DNA of 62,471 bases from Paracoccus benzoatiresistens (lineage in GTDB: Bacteria; Pseudomonadota; Alphaproteobacteria; Rhodobacterales; Rhodobacteraceae): assembly GCF_026913015.1 (NCBI RefSeq), contig NZ_JAPTYD010000021.1:1-62471 (forward strand), given 5' to 3'. Each line of letters opens with the position of its first letter. Within the stretch, counting starts at the first letter, position 1. The translations under genes and the position numbers were made by a program. The notes below the pieces were generated by a model. The model was given only the letters and a program-made list of their open reading frames with translations, did not search any database and was not told the origin of the DNA. Of this stretch, positions 42,803-52,105 are shown in pieces.

Positions 42803-43480
42803 CTACGCTTCCACCCCAAGCTGCGCCAGAAAGGGCCGCACATCGTCAAGCGCGGCGCGGTTGGCGAACAGCGTGGCCTGGGACTGAAGGATCGGCTCGG
42901 CTCCCAGGATCTTCAGGTTGTTGGCCCGCAGCGTTTCCCCGGACGAGGTGATGTCGGCCACGGCCTCGGCAGTCTGGTTGGCGACCGTGCCTTCGGTCGC
43001 GCCCTGGGAATCGACCAACTGGTAATCTGCGACCTCGTGATGGGCCAGCCAAGCGCGCACGAGCCGGTGATACTTGGTGGCAATGCGCAGGCGGAAGCCA
43101 TGCGCCGCCCGAAAATCGCGGGCAATCGACGCGAAATCGTCCAGATCCTCGCAATCGCGCCAGCATTCCGGCACGGCCAGGATCAGGTCGGCATGGCCGA
43201 AGCCCATCGGCGCGACCTCGACCACATCCGACCGCCAGCCCGCCAGTTTCTCGCGCACCAGGTCGGTGCCGGTAACGCCCAGTTCGATCCGTCCTGCGGC
43301 AAGCTCTCGCGGGATCTCGCCCGCCGACAGCAGGACCAGCGACACACCGTCCGCGCCCTGGACCCGGCCGGCATATTCGCGATCGGATCCGCTGCGCGAC
43401 AGGGCCACGCCGCGCGCGGCGAACCAGTCAAAGGTCTGCTCCATCAGCCGCCCCTTGGACGGCACCCCCAGCCGGATCAT
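42803..43480 (-). CDS. hisG: ATP phosphoribosyltransferase, short form
   Basis: HisG catalyses the first step of histidine synthesis. At 225 aa it is the short form, lacking the C-terminal regulatory domain, and needs HisZ, encoded directly upstream. Motifs include LGVPSKGRLME, ELGVTGTDLV and the PRPP site near DITSSGETLRANNL. Its start overlaps the hisZ stop by ATGA. Confidence 0.94.
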   Translation of the reverse strand: MIRLGVPSKGRLMEQTFDWFAARGVALSRSGSDREYAGRVQGADGVSLVLLSAGEIPRELAAGRIELGVTGTDLVREKLAGWRSDVVEVAPMGFGHADLILAVPECWRDCEDLDDFASIARDFRAAHGFRLRIATKYHRLVRAWLAHHEVADYQLVDSQGATEGTVANQTAEAVADITSSGETLRANNLKILGAEPILQSQATLFANRAALDDVRPFLAQLGVEA

Positions 43481-44541
43481 GCGGCCTCCAGTTCGGCGAC
43501 AAGGCCGGGGCGGATGATGCCGCCCACGGCGGGGATCGCACGGCCACCGCGCCCCAGAACGGCCGTCAGCGCGTCATAGCGCCCGCCCGAGGCGACAGGC
43601 GGCCAGGCCGGGCGATCAGGTGCGACGAAGGTGAAGGTAAAGCCGTCGTAATATTCCATCGTCTGCCGCCCGTGGCTTGCGTCGAACAGGATCGCGTCGG
43701 GAACGACGCCCTGGGCCGACAGCATCGCCATCCGCTCCTCGATGCGCAGGACCGCCGGTCCCAGGTCAGTCCACTCCCCAACCAGGCCCCGCAGCTCTGC
43801 CAAGGTCGCCGGCAGCGGCGCACGAACCGCAAACAGCCGTTCCAGCCGCGCGATCCAAGCTGGATCAAGCGGCTGCGCGTCTCGGTCCGCCAGCAGCCGA
43901 TCGATCCGGGCCTGCATCTCATCCTCGCCACGAAGCCCGGCCCAAGGGACGCTTGTCGCGGGAAGATCACGCGCCTCGGCGGGCCGAGAGAACCGTTCAA
44001 GCAGCCGCGCAAAGCGGCGGGGCCGCCACAGGTGATGCAGCAGGGCATCGCGGCGAGCAGTCGACAGCGGCAATGCGCGCACCGCATCCATCAGCAGACC
44101 TGAATCGCCGGTGATCGCCTGCAGCCGGTAGGGCGCCAGCAGACGATGGAACAGCCCGAACACCTCGGCATCGGCCTGCGGGTCATGGGCGAACAGCTCA
44201 AAGCCTGCCTGAAGGTATTCGTTGTCGCGCGGATTGGCGGGGCGTTCGTCACCCGGATCCTGCTTGCGGAACACCTCGCCCAGATAGCAGTAGCGCGCGG
44301 GTTCCGCCCCATTCGCCATGTGCATCTGCACCACCGGCACGGTAAAGTCGGGCCGCAGCATCACCTCGCCCCGAAGCGGATCGGTCGAGGTATAGGCACG
44401 GGCACGAATATCTTCTCCGTACAGATCCAGAAGCGTGTCGGCGGGCAGCAGGATGTCGGGCGCGACCTCGGCCGCACCGGCCTCGCGGAAGGCTTGCAGG
44501 AAACGCTGCCCGATGGCCTGCTTGTCGCGCTTGGGGATCAT
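43477..44541 (-). CDS. hisZ: ATP phosphoribosyltransferase regulatory subunit
   Basis: HisZ is a catalytically dead HisRS paralogue that forms the hetero-octamer with short HisG and carries histidine feedback. The 354-aa product has remnants of class II synthetase motifs ([19 protein letters not shown]) without the histidine A signature. ATG at 44541 overlaps the hisS stop. It lies between hisS and hisG. Confidence 0.92.
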   Translation of the reverse strand: MIPKRDKQAIGQRFLQAFREAGAAEVAPDILLPADTLLDLYGEDIRARAYTSTDPLRGEVMLRPDFTVPVVQMHMANGAEPARYCYLGEVFRKQDPGDERPANPRDNEYLQAGFELFAHDPQADAEVFGLFHRLLAPYRLQAITGDSGLLMDAVRALPLSTARRDALLHHLWRPRRFARLLERFSRPAEARDLPATSVPWAGLRGEDEMQARIDRLLADRDAQPLDPAWIARLERLFAVRAPLPATLAELRGLVGEWTDLGPAVLRIEERMAMLSAQGVVPDAILFDASHGRQTMEYYDGFTFTFVAPDRPAWPPVASGGRYDALTAVLGRGGRAIPAVGGIIRPGLVAELEAA

Positions 44542-46019
44542 GAAAGGATCCGCCTGACTTCCGCCACCAAGTCGGCACGGGAAACCTCTGTCTGGGCAGG
44601 CTGGGCCTTCCATTCGTCAAGGCTGGCCTCGGCCGCGATGCGCGCGCCCAGGACCAGATCCTTGACCTGCACGACGCCGCGCGCAGCCTCGTCCCCGCCC
44701 TGGATGATCGCCACCGGAGCACCGCGCTTGTCGGCATATTTCAACTGGTTGCCAAAGTTCTTGGGATTGCCCAGATAAACCTCGGCCCGGATGCCTGCCG
44801 CCCGCAATTCGGAGGCCATGGCCTGGTAATCTGCCATCCGGTCCCGGTCCATGACCGTGACAACCACCGGCCCCTGCGCCTGCGTGCCCGCAAGCCCCTT
44901 GGCGCGCAGCGCGGCCAGCAGCCGGTCCACGCCGATGGACACGCCTGTCGCGGGCACCTTCTGGCCGGTGAAGCGTTCCACAAGCCCGTCATAGCGCCCG
45001 CCACCCGCGACCGATCCGAACTGCCGCTTGCGACCCTTCTCATCCAGGATCTCGAAGGTCAGTTCGGCCTCGAAGACCGGACCGGTGTAATAGCCAAGCC
45101 CGCGCACGACCGATGGGTCGATGACCACCCGATCCTCGGCCGCGCCCGTGGCGGCCAGCATCCCCGCGATCTCCGCCAGTTCGTCCACGCCCTCGGCGCC
45201 GATGGCCGATGTGCCGACCGCCGCCCGGAGGTTCGCCAGCGTCTCGGCGTTGTCCGCGCCCTTCGAGGTCAGGAAGGCCAGCACCGGCTGTGCCTGCGCC
45301 CCGGTCAGGCCGACGCCCTCGATCATCGCGCCGCTGTCATCCTTGCGGCCGGTGGTCAGCAGTGCCAGCACGCCGTCGCGGCCAACCTTGTCGAACTTGT
45401 CGATCTGGCGCAGCACATCGTCGGCCTGGTCCGCACGAACCTCGGCCGCCTCCAGCACGCCGTTCAGCACCTTGCGGTTGTTGATCCGCACCAGATAGTC
45501 GCCGCGTGCAATCCCCACGGCTTCCAGTGCGTCGGCCAGCATAGCGCAGATCTCGGCATCCGCCGCGACGGATGCAGACCCCACCGTATCCGCGTCGCAT
45601 TGATAGAACTGCCGGAACCGCCCTGGCCCCGGTTTCTCGTTCCGCCAGACCGGCCCCATTGCATAGCGGCGATAGGGCGACGGCAGGTCATTGCGGAACT
45701 GCGCCGCGACACGTGCCAGGGGCGCCGTCAGGTCATAGCGCAGCGCCAGCCAGTCGCCCGATCCGCCGCCCGGCACGGCTTCCTCCTGCCAGGCAAAGAC
45801 CCCGGCATTCGGACGATCCACGTCGGGCAGGAACTTGCCCAGAGCCTCGACCGTCTCGACGGCGCTGGTTTCCAAAGGATCGAAGCCATGGCGATGATAG
45901 ATTTCGGCGATCCGGTCCAGCATCGCCTTGCGTTCGGTCACGTCCGCGCCGAAATAGTCCCGGAAGCCCTTGGGCGTTTCCGCCTTGGGACGGGGCTGTT
46001 TTTTCTGATCTTTCGCCAT
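44538..46019 (-). CDS. hisS: Histidyl-tRNA synthetase
   Basis: HisS charges tRNA-His. The 493-aa class II enzyme has an N-terminal lysine-rich extension, motif 2 ([20 protein letters not shown]), the histidine motif [16 protein letters not shown] and motif 3 ([13 protein letters not shown]). The RGLGYYTG form is typical of the divergent alphaproteobacterial HisRS, which in many members recognises tRNA-His lacking the G-1 base. First gene of hisS-hisZ-hisG. Confidence 0.94.
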   Translation of the reverse strand: MAKDQKKQPRPKAETPKGFRDYFGADVTERKAMLDRIAEIYHRHGFDPLETSAVETVEALGKFLPDVDRPNAGVFAWQEEAVPGGGSGDWLALRYDLTAPLARVAAQFRNDLPSPYRRYAMGPVWRNEKPGPGRFRQFYQCDADTVGSASVAADAEICAMLADALEAVGIARGDYLVRINNRKVLNGVLEAAEVRADQADDVLRQIDKFDKVGRDGVLALLTTGRKDDSGAMIEGVGLTGAQAQPVLAFLTSKGADNAETLANLRAAVGTSAIGAEGVDELAEIAGMLAATGAAEDRVVIDPSVVRGLGYYTGPVFEAELTFEILDEKGRKRQFGSVAGGGRYDGLVERFTGQKVPATGVSIGVDRLLAALRAKGLAGTQAQGPVVVTVMDRDRMADYQAMASELRAAGIRAEVYLGNPKNFGNQLKYADKRGAPVAIIQGGDEAARGVVQVKDLVLGARIAAEASLDEWKAQPAQTEVSRADLVAEVRRILS

Positions 46020-46070
46020 GGTCCTGCCTTTCCGGCCAAATCCGTGGCTGCCTTAACCGAAGGGGCCGAT

Positions 46071-46289
46071 ATGGACAAGGATACCGAGGCGCGAATCCAG
46101 CAGCTTGAGGAAACGCTGGCCCACATGACGCGCGTGACCGACGACCTGCACGAGGTCATCGCACGCCAGGACGCCGACATCGCGCTTTTGACCCGTCGGG
46201 TCGAAATGCTGATGCGTTTCGCCGCCGAACAGCAGGCCCATGCCGAAGGCTCGATCCCCTTGGCCGATCAACGCCCGCCGCACTGGTAG
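46071..46289 (+). CDS. slyX: SlyX-family protein
   Basis: The 72-aa product is a coiled-coil protein with heptads in residues 3-55 (ARIQQLEETLAHMTRVTDDL) and the conserved C-terminal PPHW. Function is unknown. AAGGGG lies upstream of the ATG. It is divergent from hisS with a 51-bp gap. Confidence 0.8.
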   Translation: MDKDTEARIQQLEETLAHMTRVTDDLHEVIARQDADIALLTRRVEMLMRFAAEQQAHAEGSIPLADQRPPHW

Positions 46290-46290
46290 G

Positions 46291-46403
46291 GCTTCTTCAC
46301 TCAAATATCCGCCGGGCTTCGGTGCGCCCGGAAAAAGGTCCAGTAGACCTTTTTCAGCGCCGAAGGGGCCGGCAGGCCCGAAGCGGGGGGCAGACAGCCC
46401 CCA
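46291..46403. repeat. Intergenic element with CTCAAATATCC, copy B
   Basis: Follows slyX and precedes the pgi stop. It repeats CTTCTTC...CTCAAATATCC from 42739-42802 and ends with the same GGGGGC-AGACA-GCCCCC hairpin. Between these lies an extra hairpin, AAAAAGGTC-CAGTA-GACCTTTTT, which may act as a terminator on either strand. Confidence 0.6.
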
Positions 46404-46409
46404 GCCTGT

Positions 46410-48020
46410 TTAGCCCCGCATCTGCCGGAACAGCCCCGCCAGATTCTCGGTGGACGCATCGTGGCCCGGCGCCGCTTCACCCTTCAGCAGCGGCTCCACC
46501 TTCAGCGCCAGTTCCTTGCCCAGCTCGACCCCCCACTGGTCAAAGCTGTTGATGCCCAGGATCACCCCCTCGACGAACACGCGGTGTTCGTAAAGCGCGA
46601 CGATCTGGCCCAGGGCGAAGGGCGTCAACTGTTCGATCAGCAACGTGGTCGAAGGCCGGTTTCCGGGGAACACGCGGTGACGCGCCTGCCGGTCCAGTTC
46701 GGCGCCTTCCAGACCCTTGGCCGCCATCAGCGCACGCGCTTCCTCCAGCGTGCGGCCGCGCATCAGGGCTTCGGACTGGGCAAGGCAGTTGGCGGCCAGC
46801 AGGATGTGATGGTGCGCCAGGTCGTCCTCGTGCCCCTTTGCGGCCAGGATGAACTCGCAGGGCACCGGTGTCGTCCCCTGATGGATCAACTGATAGAAGG
46901 CGTGCTGTCCGTTGGTGCCGGGTTCGCCCCAGACGACCGGCCCGGAAACGACGGTCAGGTCGCTGCCATTCATGGCGACGCGCTTGCCGTTCGACTCCAT
47001 CTCGAGTTGCTGCAGATAGGCGGGCAGCCGCAGCAGCCGGTTGTCATAGGGCAGAACGGCGCGGGTCGGATAGCCGCAGACCTGGTGGTGCCAGATGCCC
47101 ACCAGGGCCAGCAGCACGGGCAGGTTTTCAGCCAGGGGCGCGTCGCGGAAATGCGTGTCCATCGCGGCGGCGCCCGCCAGGAATTCGTCGAAGCGCTGAT
47201 CACCGATGGCCAGCATCAGCGACAGCCCGATCGGTCCCCAGACGGAATAGCGCCCGCCGACCCAATCCTCGAATCCGAAGACGCGCGAACGGTCGATGCC
47301 GAAGGCTGCCGTCTTGTCCGCAGCCGAGGACAGGGCGACGAACTGCGCCGCCGGATCGGCCACGACCTTGCCCATCCACTCGCGCGCGGTCTGCGCATTG
47401 GTCATCGTCTCAATGGTGGTGAAGGTCTTGGACGCGACGATCACCAGCGTGGTCGCGGGGTCCAGTCCCTTCAGCGTGTCGGCGATATCGGCGCCGTCCA
47501 CGTTGCTGACGAAATGCGTGCGCGGACCGTCATGGTAAGGCGCCATCGCCAGCACCGCCATGTAGGGGCCGAGGTCAGACCCGCCGATGCCGATATTGAC
47601 GACATCGGTGATCTTGCCGCCCTGCCCCGTGAAGGCGCCGGATCGCACGTCGCGGGCGAAATCGGCCATGCGGTCATGCGTCTCCCGCACGGCGGGCATC
47701 ACGTCCTGGCCGTCCACCGTCACGCTGCCGCGCAGGTTGCGCAGGGCGGTGTGCAGGACAGCACGGTTCTCGGTCTCGTTGATCTTCTCGCCGGTGAACA
47801 TCGCCTCGCGGCGAGCCGCCAGATCCGCGCCGTCCGCCAGTTCGACCAGCAGGTCGCGGGCTTTCGCGTCGATGGTGGTCTTGGACCAGTCGAAGACCAT
47901 GCCGTTTGCCTGGGTCGCAAAGGCGCGCGCGCGGTCGGGATCGGCGTCGAACAGGTCGGTGATGCGGGTCGCCCCCTGGGCCTCGCGGCAGGACTTGAGA
48001 CGGGTCCAGATGTCGGTCAT
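46410..48020 (-). CDS. pgi: Glucose-6-phosphate isomerase
   Basis: Pgi interconverts glucose 6-phosphate and fructose 6-phosphate. The 536-aa product has the signatures GIGGSDLGP near residue 150, [14 protein letters not shown] and a C-terminal [13 protein letters not shown]. It is the last gene of zwf-pgl-pgi. In an Entner-Doudoroff organism it returns fructose 6-phosphate to the cycle. Confidence 0.97.
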   Translation of the reverse strand: MTDIWTRLKSCREAQGATRITDLFDADPDRARAFATQANGMVFDWSKTTIDAKARDLLVELADGADLAARREAMFTGEKINETENRAVLHTALRNLRGSVTVDGQDVMPAVRETHDRMADFARDVRSGAFTGQGGKITDVVNIGIGGSDLGPYMAVLAMAPYHDGPRTHFVSNVDGADIADTLKGLDPATTLVIVASKTFTTIETMTNAQTAREWMGKVVADPAAQFVALSSAADKTAAFGIDRSRVFGFEDWVGGRYSVWGPIGLSLMLAIGDQRFDEFLAGAAAMDTHFRDAPLAENLPVLLALVGIWHHQVCGYPTRAVLPYDNRLLRLPAYLQQLEMESNGKRVAMNGSDLTVVSGPVVWGEPGTNGQHAFYQLIHQGTTPVPCEFILAAKGHEDDLAHHHILLAANCLAQSEALMRGRTLEEARALMAAKGLEGAELDRQARHRVFPGNRPSTTLLIEQLTPFALGQIVALYEHRVFVEGVILGINSFDQWGVELGKELALKVEPLLKGEAAPGHDASTENLAGLFRQMRG

Positions 48021-48043
48021 TCGGGAAGGCTCCTTCGGGCTGC

Positions 48044-48721
48044 TTATTCCGCCCAGTGAACGGTCGCATTGTCCAGAAAGGCGCGGATCGGCGCCTCGGT
48101 GGCGTCCAGCTTCTGGGCGCGTTCCAGGGCCTCGCGCTTTTCCGGGCCCATGATCAGGACGTGGAGATTCATCGCGTCGGCCAGGGCCGGGCGGGTCAGG
48201 GTGATGCGCGGCTCCTCGGCTCCCTCGGCCCGGATCGGCAGGACCAGGGGGGCGTCGCTGGCCAAGGCATCGGCCAGCCGGTCCGCGCCGGGGAAAAGGC
48301 TGGCGGTATGCATGTCGTTGCCCATGCCCAGCAGCACGACGCTGATCGGCAGATGCGGACGGATCGCCTCGGCCAGGGATTCCGCAGCCTCGTCCGGTGT
48401 TTCCGTGCCCGTGTAAAGGTCAATGTAATTCGCAGCCGCCGCACGGTCGCGCAGCAGGTGGCGGCGCAACAGGCGGCTGTTGGACCGCTTGTGTTCGCCG
48501 TCTACCCAGCGTTCATCACCAAGGAAGATCGTGACGCGATCCCAGTCCAGATCGGCGCCGCTCAGCGTCTCGAAGACCGGGGTGGGCGAGGTTCCCCCGG
48601 GCACGCAGAGGCTTGCCGTGTCGCTGCTGCGCAGCTGCTGCGCCAGTTGCGAGGCGATCTGGTCGGCTAGCGACAGGCACAGCATTTCCCGGTCGGGATA
48701 TTCCTTGAAGGTCATGGTCAT
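48044..48721 (-). CDS. pgl: 6-phosphogluconolactonase
   Basis: Pgl hydrolyses 6-phosphogluconolactone to 6-phosphogluconate. The 225-aa product has [27 protein letters not shown] and the [16 protein letters not shown] motif. The ATG at 48721 overlaps the zwf stop as ATGA; another ATG two codons later is possible. Confidence 0.95.
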   Translation of the reverse strand: MTMTFKEYPDREMLCLSLADQIASQLAQQLRSSDTASLCVPGGTSPTPVFETLSGADLDWDRVTIFLGDERWVDGEHKRSNSRLLRRHLLRDRAAAANYIDLYTGTETPDEAAESLAEAIRPHLPISVVLLGMGNDMHTASLFPGADRLADALASDAPLVLPIRAEGAEEPRITLTRPALADAMNLHVLIMGPEKREALERAQKLDATEAPIRAFLDNATVHWAE

Positions 48722-50169
48722 CCGCGGATTTCTCTCCATCGACGGTTGTCGCGATGCAGAAGGCGCAACGCTTCCTCGGGGCCCGAGGATCCCGCGTCAT
48801 AGGGTTCGGGGCGGCGTTTGCTGTCTTCCCAGGCGGCGATGATGGGGTCGGTCCAGGCCCATGCGGCCTCGACCTCGTCGCCGCGCATGAACAGGGTCTG
48901 GTTGCCCCGGATCACGTCCATGATCAGCCGTTCATAGGCATCGGGCATGTCGCTGCCATCCGCGCCAAGCGCATCGGCGAAGGACATGTCCAGCGGCACC
49001 TGCACCAGCCGCATTCCTCCCGGCCCCGGTTCCTTGATCATCACCTTGAGGTTCATACCCTCGTTCGGCTGCAGGCGGATGACAAGCTCGTTCGCCTTGG
49101 GTGCGCCGGTGTCGTCAAAGATCGAATGCGGCGGTTCGCGGAAGACAACGGCGATCTCGCTGGTGCGGGCGCGCAGCTTCTTGCCGGTGCGCAGATAAAA
49201 AGGCGTGCCCTGCCAGCGCCAGTTCGAGATGCAGACCTTCATCGCGACATAGCTTTCGGTCCGCGAATCCGGGTTCTCGGAATCCTCCAGATAGCCGCTC
49301 GACTTGCCGTCACCCTGATACTGGCCGCGGACGATGTCGCCGGGTTCCACGGCTTGCAGGGCGCGGATGACCTTCAGCTTTTCATCGCGCACCGCGTTCG
49401 GGTCGAAATGATAGGGCGGCTCCATCGCGATCAGGCAAAGAAGCTGCATCATGTGGTTCTGGATCATGTCCCGGATCGCGCCGGACTTGTCGTAATAGCT
49501 GCCGCGCCCGGCCACGCCCACGGTTTCGGCCACCGTGATCTGGACGTGATCGACGTATTGGGAATTCCACAGCGGCTCGAACAGGATATTGGCAAAGCGG
49601 ACGGCCATCAGGTTCTGGACGGTTTCCTTGCCCAGGTAATGGTCGATCCGGTAGATCTGCTCTTCCCCGAAATGCTGCGCCAGCGTGGCATTCAGCGCGC
49701 GCGCGGTCTGCAGGTCGCGCCCGAAGGGCTTTTCCACGACGATCCGGCTTTTCTCGTCGGCGATGCCGTGGCTGGCCAGCCGGCTGGCGATGTCGCCGAA
49801 CAGCGACGGAGCCACCGAGAAATAGAAGGCATGGACCGCACCGCGACGCATCCGCGATTTCAGCTCGGTCCACCCGCCCTCGCCCTGGGCATCGATGGGC
49901 GTATAGCCCAGCAGATCCAGGAAGTGCGACAGGCGCGGGTGGTCGGCAGGGATGCCGCCGAATTCCTCGATGGACTTTCTTGCCTCGGCCCGGAAGGCCG
50001 CGTCGTCCTGTTCGGTCCGCGCCGCGCCGATGATCCGCGATGTTTCGGGAATCTGGCCCGCGACAAAGCGCCGGAACAGGCCGGGCAGGATCTTGCGCTG
50101 CGCGAGGTCGCCCGTGGCACCGAAAATGACCAGATCGAAGTCATCGACCGGAATGACGCGCGAGACCAT
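48718..50169 (-). CDS. zwf: Glucose-6-phosphate 1-dehydrogenase
   Basis: Zwf oxidises glucose 6-phosphate and yields NADPH. The 483-aa product has the nucleotide motif IFGATGDLAQRK near residue 15, the substrate motif RIDHYLGKE and the EKPFGRDL segment. AGGAGGA is 5 bases before the ATG at 50169. The promoter carries the TGTTAGCGTTAACA palindrome, identical in reverse complement to the edd site. First gene of zwf-pgl-pgi. Confidence 0.97.
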   Translation of the reverse strand: MVSRVIPVDDFDLVIFGATGDLAQRKILPGLFRRFVAGQIPETSRIIGAARTEQDDAAFRAEARKSIEEFGGIPADHPRLSHFLDLLGYTPIDAQGEGGWTELKSRMRRGAVHAFYFSVAPSLFGDIASRLASHGIADEKSRIVVEKPFGRDLQTARALNATLAQHFGEEQIYRIDHYLGKETVQNLMAVRFANILFEPLWNSQYVDHVQITVAETVGVAGRGSYYDKSGAIRDMIQNHMMQLLCLIAMEPPYHFDPNAVRDEKLKVIRALQAVEPGDIVRGQYQGDGKSSGYLEDSENPDSRTESYVAMKVCISNWRWQGTPFYLRTGKKLRARTSEIAVVFREPPHSIFDDTGAPKANELVIRLQPNEGMNLKVMIKEPGPGGMRLVQVPLDMSFADALGADGSDMPDAYERLIMDVIRGNQTLFMRGDEVEAAWAWTDPIIAAWEDSKRRPEPYDAGSSGPEEALRLLHRDNRRWREIRG

Positions 50170-50205
50170 GCTGTCCTCCTTGCGGTTGGGGATCGCCATA
50201 TCTCT

Positions 50206-50219
50206 TGTTAGCGTTAACA
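50206..50219. promoter_or_regulatory. Palindromic operator upstream of zwf
   Basis: TGTTAGCGTTAACA, 37-50 bp before the zwf start, is the exact reverse complement of the site before edd at 52058-52071. Pattern and central CG fit LacI-family operators such as those of PckR-like central-carbon regulators (family assignment inferred). Confidence 0.7.
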
Positions 50220-50229
50220 GCAACTCGGT

Positions 50230-50769
50230 TCAACCTCTCATGGCTTTGGCCAGCCGGGGCAGGCGACAGCGTTTGAGCATTTCGGCGGCAGTCATGGCGC
50301 CTCCCATGGCAGCCGCCTTGTCGCGAGCCGCCCGGACTGCCGCCCTCACGGCTTCCGGATCATCTGCCAGAAGATCCAGCAGGAACGCATCGGGATGGAT
50401 GGCCCGCAGACCCAGGCTTGCCATCAGGTGGCGGGGGAAATCGCGCAGGTTCGCTGTGACGATCTGCGATGCGTTCCCGGCAAGCGCCGCCTCGACCACG
50501 TGGCGGTCAGCGGGGTCGGGAAAATGCAGGTCGATGCCGCGGGTTCCATCATCGGGCATTTCGGCGCCGGGGAAGCGGTCGCGCAGCAGCGCGATTTCGG
50601 CCCCCGCGACGGCATCCTGATCGGGACCAAGCCGGGCAGCCGCATGGCGCCATTCGGCCAGGATGCGCGGCGACCACAGCGGCACGAACAACCCGGCCGC
50701 TGCCAGATCGGTCAGGATCTCTCGCAGGATGGTGGGAAACAGGACATTGGCGTCAAGAACGGCGCGCAT
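50230..50769 (-). CDS. PIN-domain protein
   Basis: The 179-aa product has a PIN nuclease fold: Asp near residue 6 in AVLDANVLFP, Glu in ILAEWRHAA, and FPDPADRHVVEAAL with the third acidic site, then TANLRDFP. PIN proteins include VapC toxins and RNA-processing nucleases. No VapB-like antitoxin is adjacent. Its ATG overlaps the stop of the upstream methyltransferase by one base (TGATG). Length exceeds most VapCs, with a helical C-terminal extension. Confidence 0.82.
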   Translation of the reverse strand: MRAVLDANVLFPTILREILTDLAAAGLFVPLWSPRILAEWRHAAARLGPDQDAVAGAEIALLRDRFPGAEMPDDGTRGIDLHFPDPADRHVVEAALAGNASQIVTANLRDFPRHLMASLGLRAIHPDAFLLDLLADDPEAVRAAVRAARDKAAAMGGAMTAAEMLKRCRLPRLAKAMRG

Positions 50770-51962
50770 CAGTCCAGCCGGAAGAACAGCGCCTTGAGAT
50801 AGCCCGTTTCGGCCAGTTGCGGCAGCATGGGATGATCCGGCCCGGCCTGTCCGGTATGGATCAGCACGCTTCGCCGCCCGCCGCGCCCGATGCCCCGCGC
50901 GCTGACATTGCGGAACGCCGTAAGGTCGGCGGCATGGGAACAGCTGCACAGCCCCAGATACCCGCCGGGCGCAACCAGCGGCGCAGCCATCTTCGCCACG
51001 CGCTCATAGGCGCGCAGCCCCGCCTCCAGCGCCGGTTTCGAGGGTGCGAAAGCGGGCGGATCGCAGACGATCAGATCGAAGCGGCGGCCTTCCGCGACCA
51101 TTTGCTCCATGGCCTTGAAGGCGTCGGACTGGATGGTTTCCAGCCTGTCCGCGGCGTCCATCCGCCCTGCCCCGCCCCTGGCCAGCTCCAGAGCCGCAGC
51201 GCTGCCATCCACGCAAGTGGCGCTTGCAGCCCCCGCCGCCAGCGCCGCAAGCCCGAAGCCGCCGACATGGCTGAAGACGTCCAGCACCGCAGCACCCCTT
51301 GCGAGCCTTTGCGCAAAGGCGTGGTTCGGCCGCTGGTCGAAGAACAGCCCCGTCTTTTGTCCGCCCATCAGGTCGGCCAGATAGGTCGCGCCGTTCATCG
51401 GCACCGGGATCGGCGCAGACGGAGCATCGCCGCGCAGGACCTCCATCCTTTCATCCAGTCCCTCCAGCCCGCGCGCGCGACCCTGGCCATTCAGGATCAC
51501 GTTCTGGACGCCCGTCACCTGAACCAGCGCATCGGCCAGATCATCCACCATCCGGTCGGCCCAGGCGGCGTTCGGCTGGATCACGGCGGTATCCCCGAAA
51601 CGGTCGATCACCAGGCCCGGCAGGCCATCCGCCTCGGCATGGATCAGGCGATAGAAGGGCGCGTCGTAAAGCCGCTCGCGCATCTGCAAGGCCCGTTCCA
51701 GCCTGGCCCGCAGCCATGCGCTGTCGATCACGGCTTCGGCGTCGGCATCCATTACCCGCGCGACGATCTTGGAGTTGGGATTGACCGTCACCAAGGCCAG
51801 CGGCTTGCGCTCGGCATCCTCCAGCACCGCGAAGCTGCCTGCGGCCATGGCGCGGCTGCGGCGGTCCAGCACGGCCTCGTCCGCGAAGACCCAGGGAAAG
51901 CCGTGGCGGATCGCCTGAGGCTTGGATTTCGGGCGCAGGCGCAGCACGGGCAGGTCGGTCAT
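50769..51962 (-). CDS. rlmI: RlmI-like 23S rRNA m5C methyltransferase
   Basis: The 397-aa product has an N-terminal PUA domain (LRLRPKSKPQAIRHGFPWVF), an EEHD-like middle domain and a C-terminal SAM methyltransferase with DVFSHVGGFGLAALAAGA and the catalytic CDPPAFAPSK. It corresponds to RlmI, which modifies C1962 of 23S rRNA in E. coli. AAGGA precedes the ATG. It is translationally coupled to the PIN gene. Confidence 0.85.
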   Translation of the reverse strand: MTDLPVLRLRPKSKPQAIRHGFPWVFADEAVLDRRSRAMAAGSFAVLEDAERKPLALVTVNPNSKIVARVMDADAEAVIDSAWLRARLERALQMRERLYDAPFYRLIHAEADGLPGLVIDRFGDTAVIQPNAAWADRMVDDLADALVQVTGVQNVILNGQGRARGLEGLDERMEVLRGDAPSAPIPVPMNGATYLADLMGGQKTGLFFDQRPNHAFAQRLARGAAVLDVFSHVGGFGLAALAAGAASATCVDGSAAALELARGGAGRMDAADRLETIQSDAFKAMEQMVAEGRRFDLIVCDPPAFAPSKPALEAGLRAYERVAKMAAPLVAPGGYLGLCSCSHAADLTAFRNVSARGIGRGGRRSVLIHTGQAGPDHPMLPQLAETGYLKALFFRLD

Positions 51963-52057
51963 GGGATCATCCTTTCGCGCCCGGATCTGGCATGCCGACC
52001 CGCGCGGCACAAGCCTGCCTCCGTGCAAACTGCGCGTCACAACAAGCCTTGTTGAAT

Positions 52058-52071
52058 TGTTAACGCTAACA
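52058..52071. promoter_or_regulatory. Palindromic operator upstream of edd
   Basis: TGTTAACGCTAACA lies 35-48 bp before the edd start. It is identical in reverse complement to the zwf site and shares its core with the pyk palindrome at 13653-13662. Confidence 0.7.
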
Positions 52072-52105
52072 GATTATCTTGCCCCTACGCAGAAGGAGCC
52101 AGCCC

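Noticed and set aside
50230..50769. VapBC toxin-antitoxin pair
   Set aside because: No small antitoxin frame with a ribosome site lies on either side; the neighbours are rlmI and zwf.
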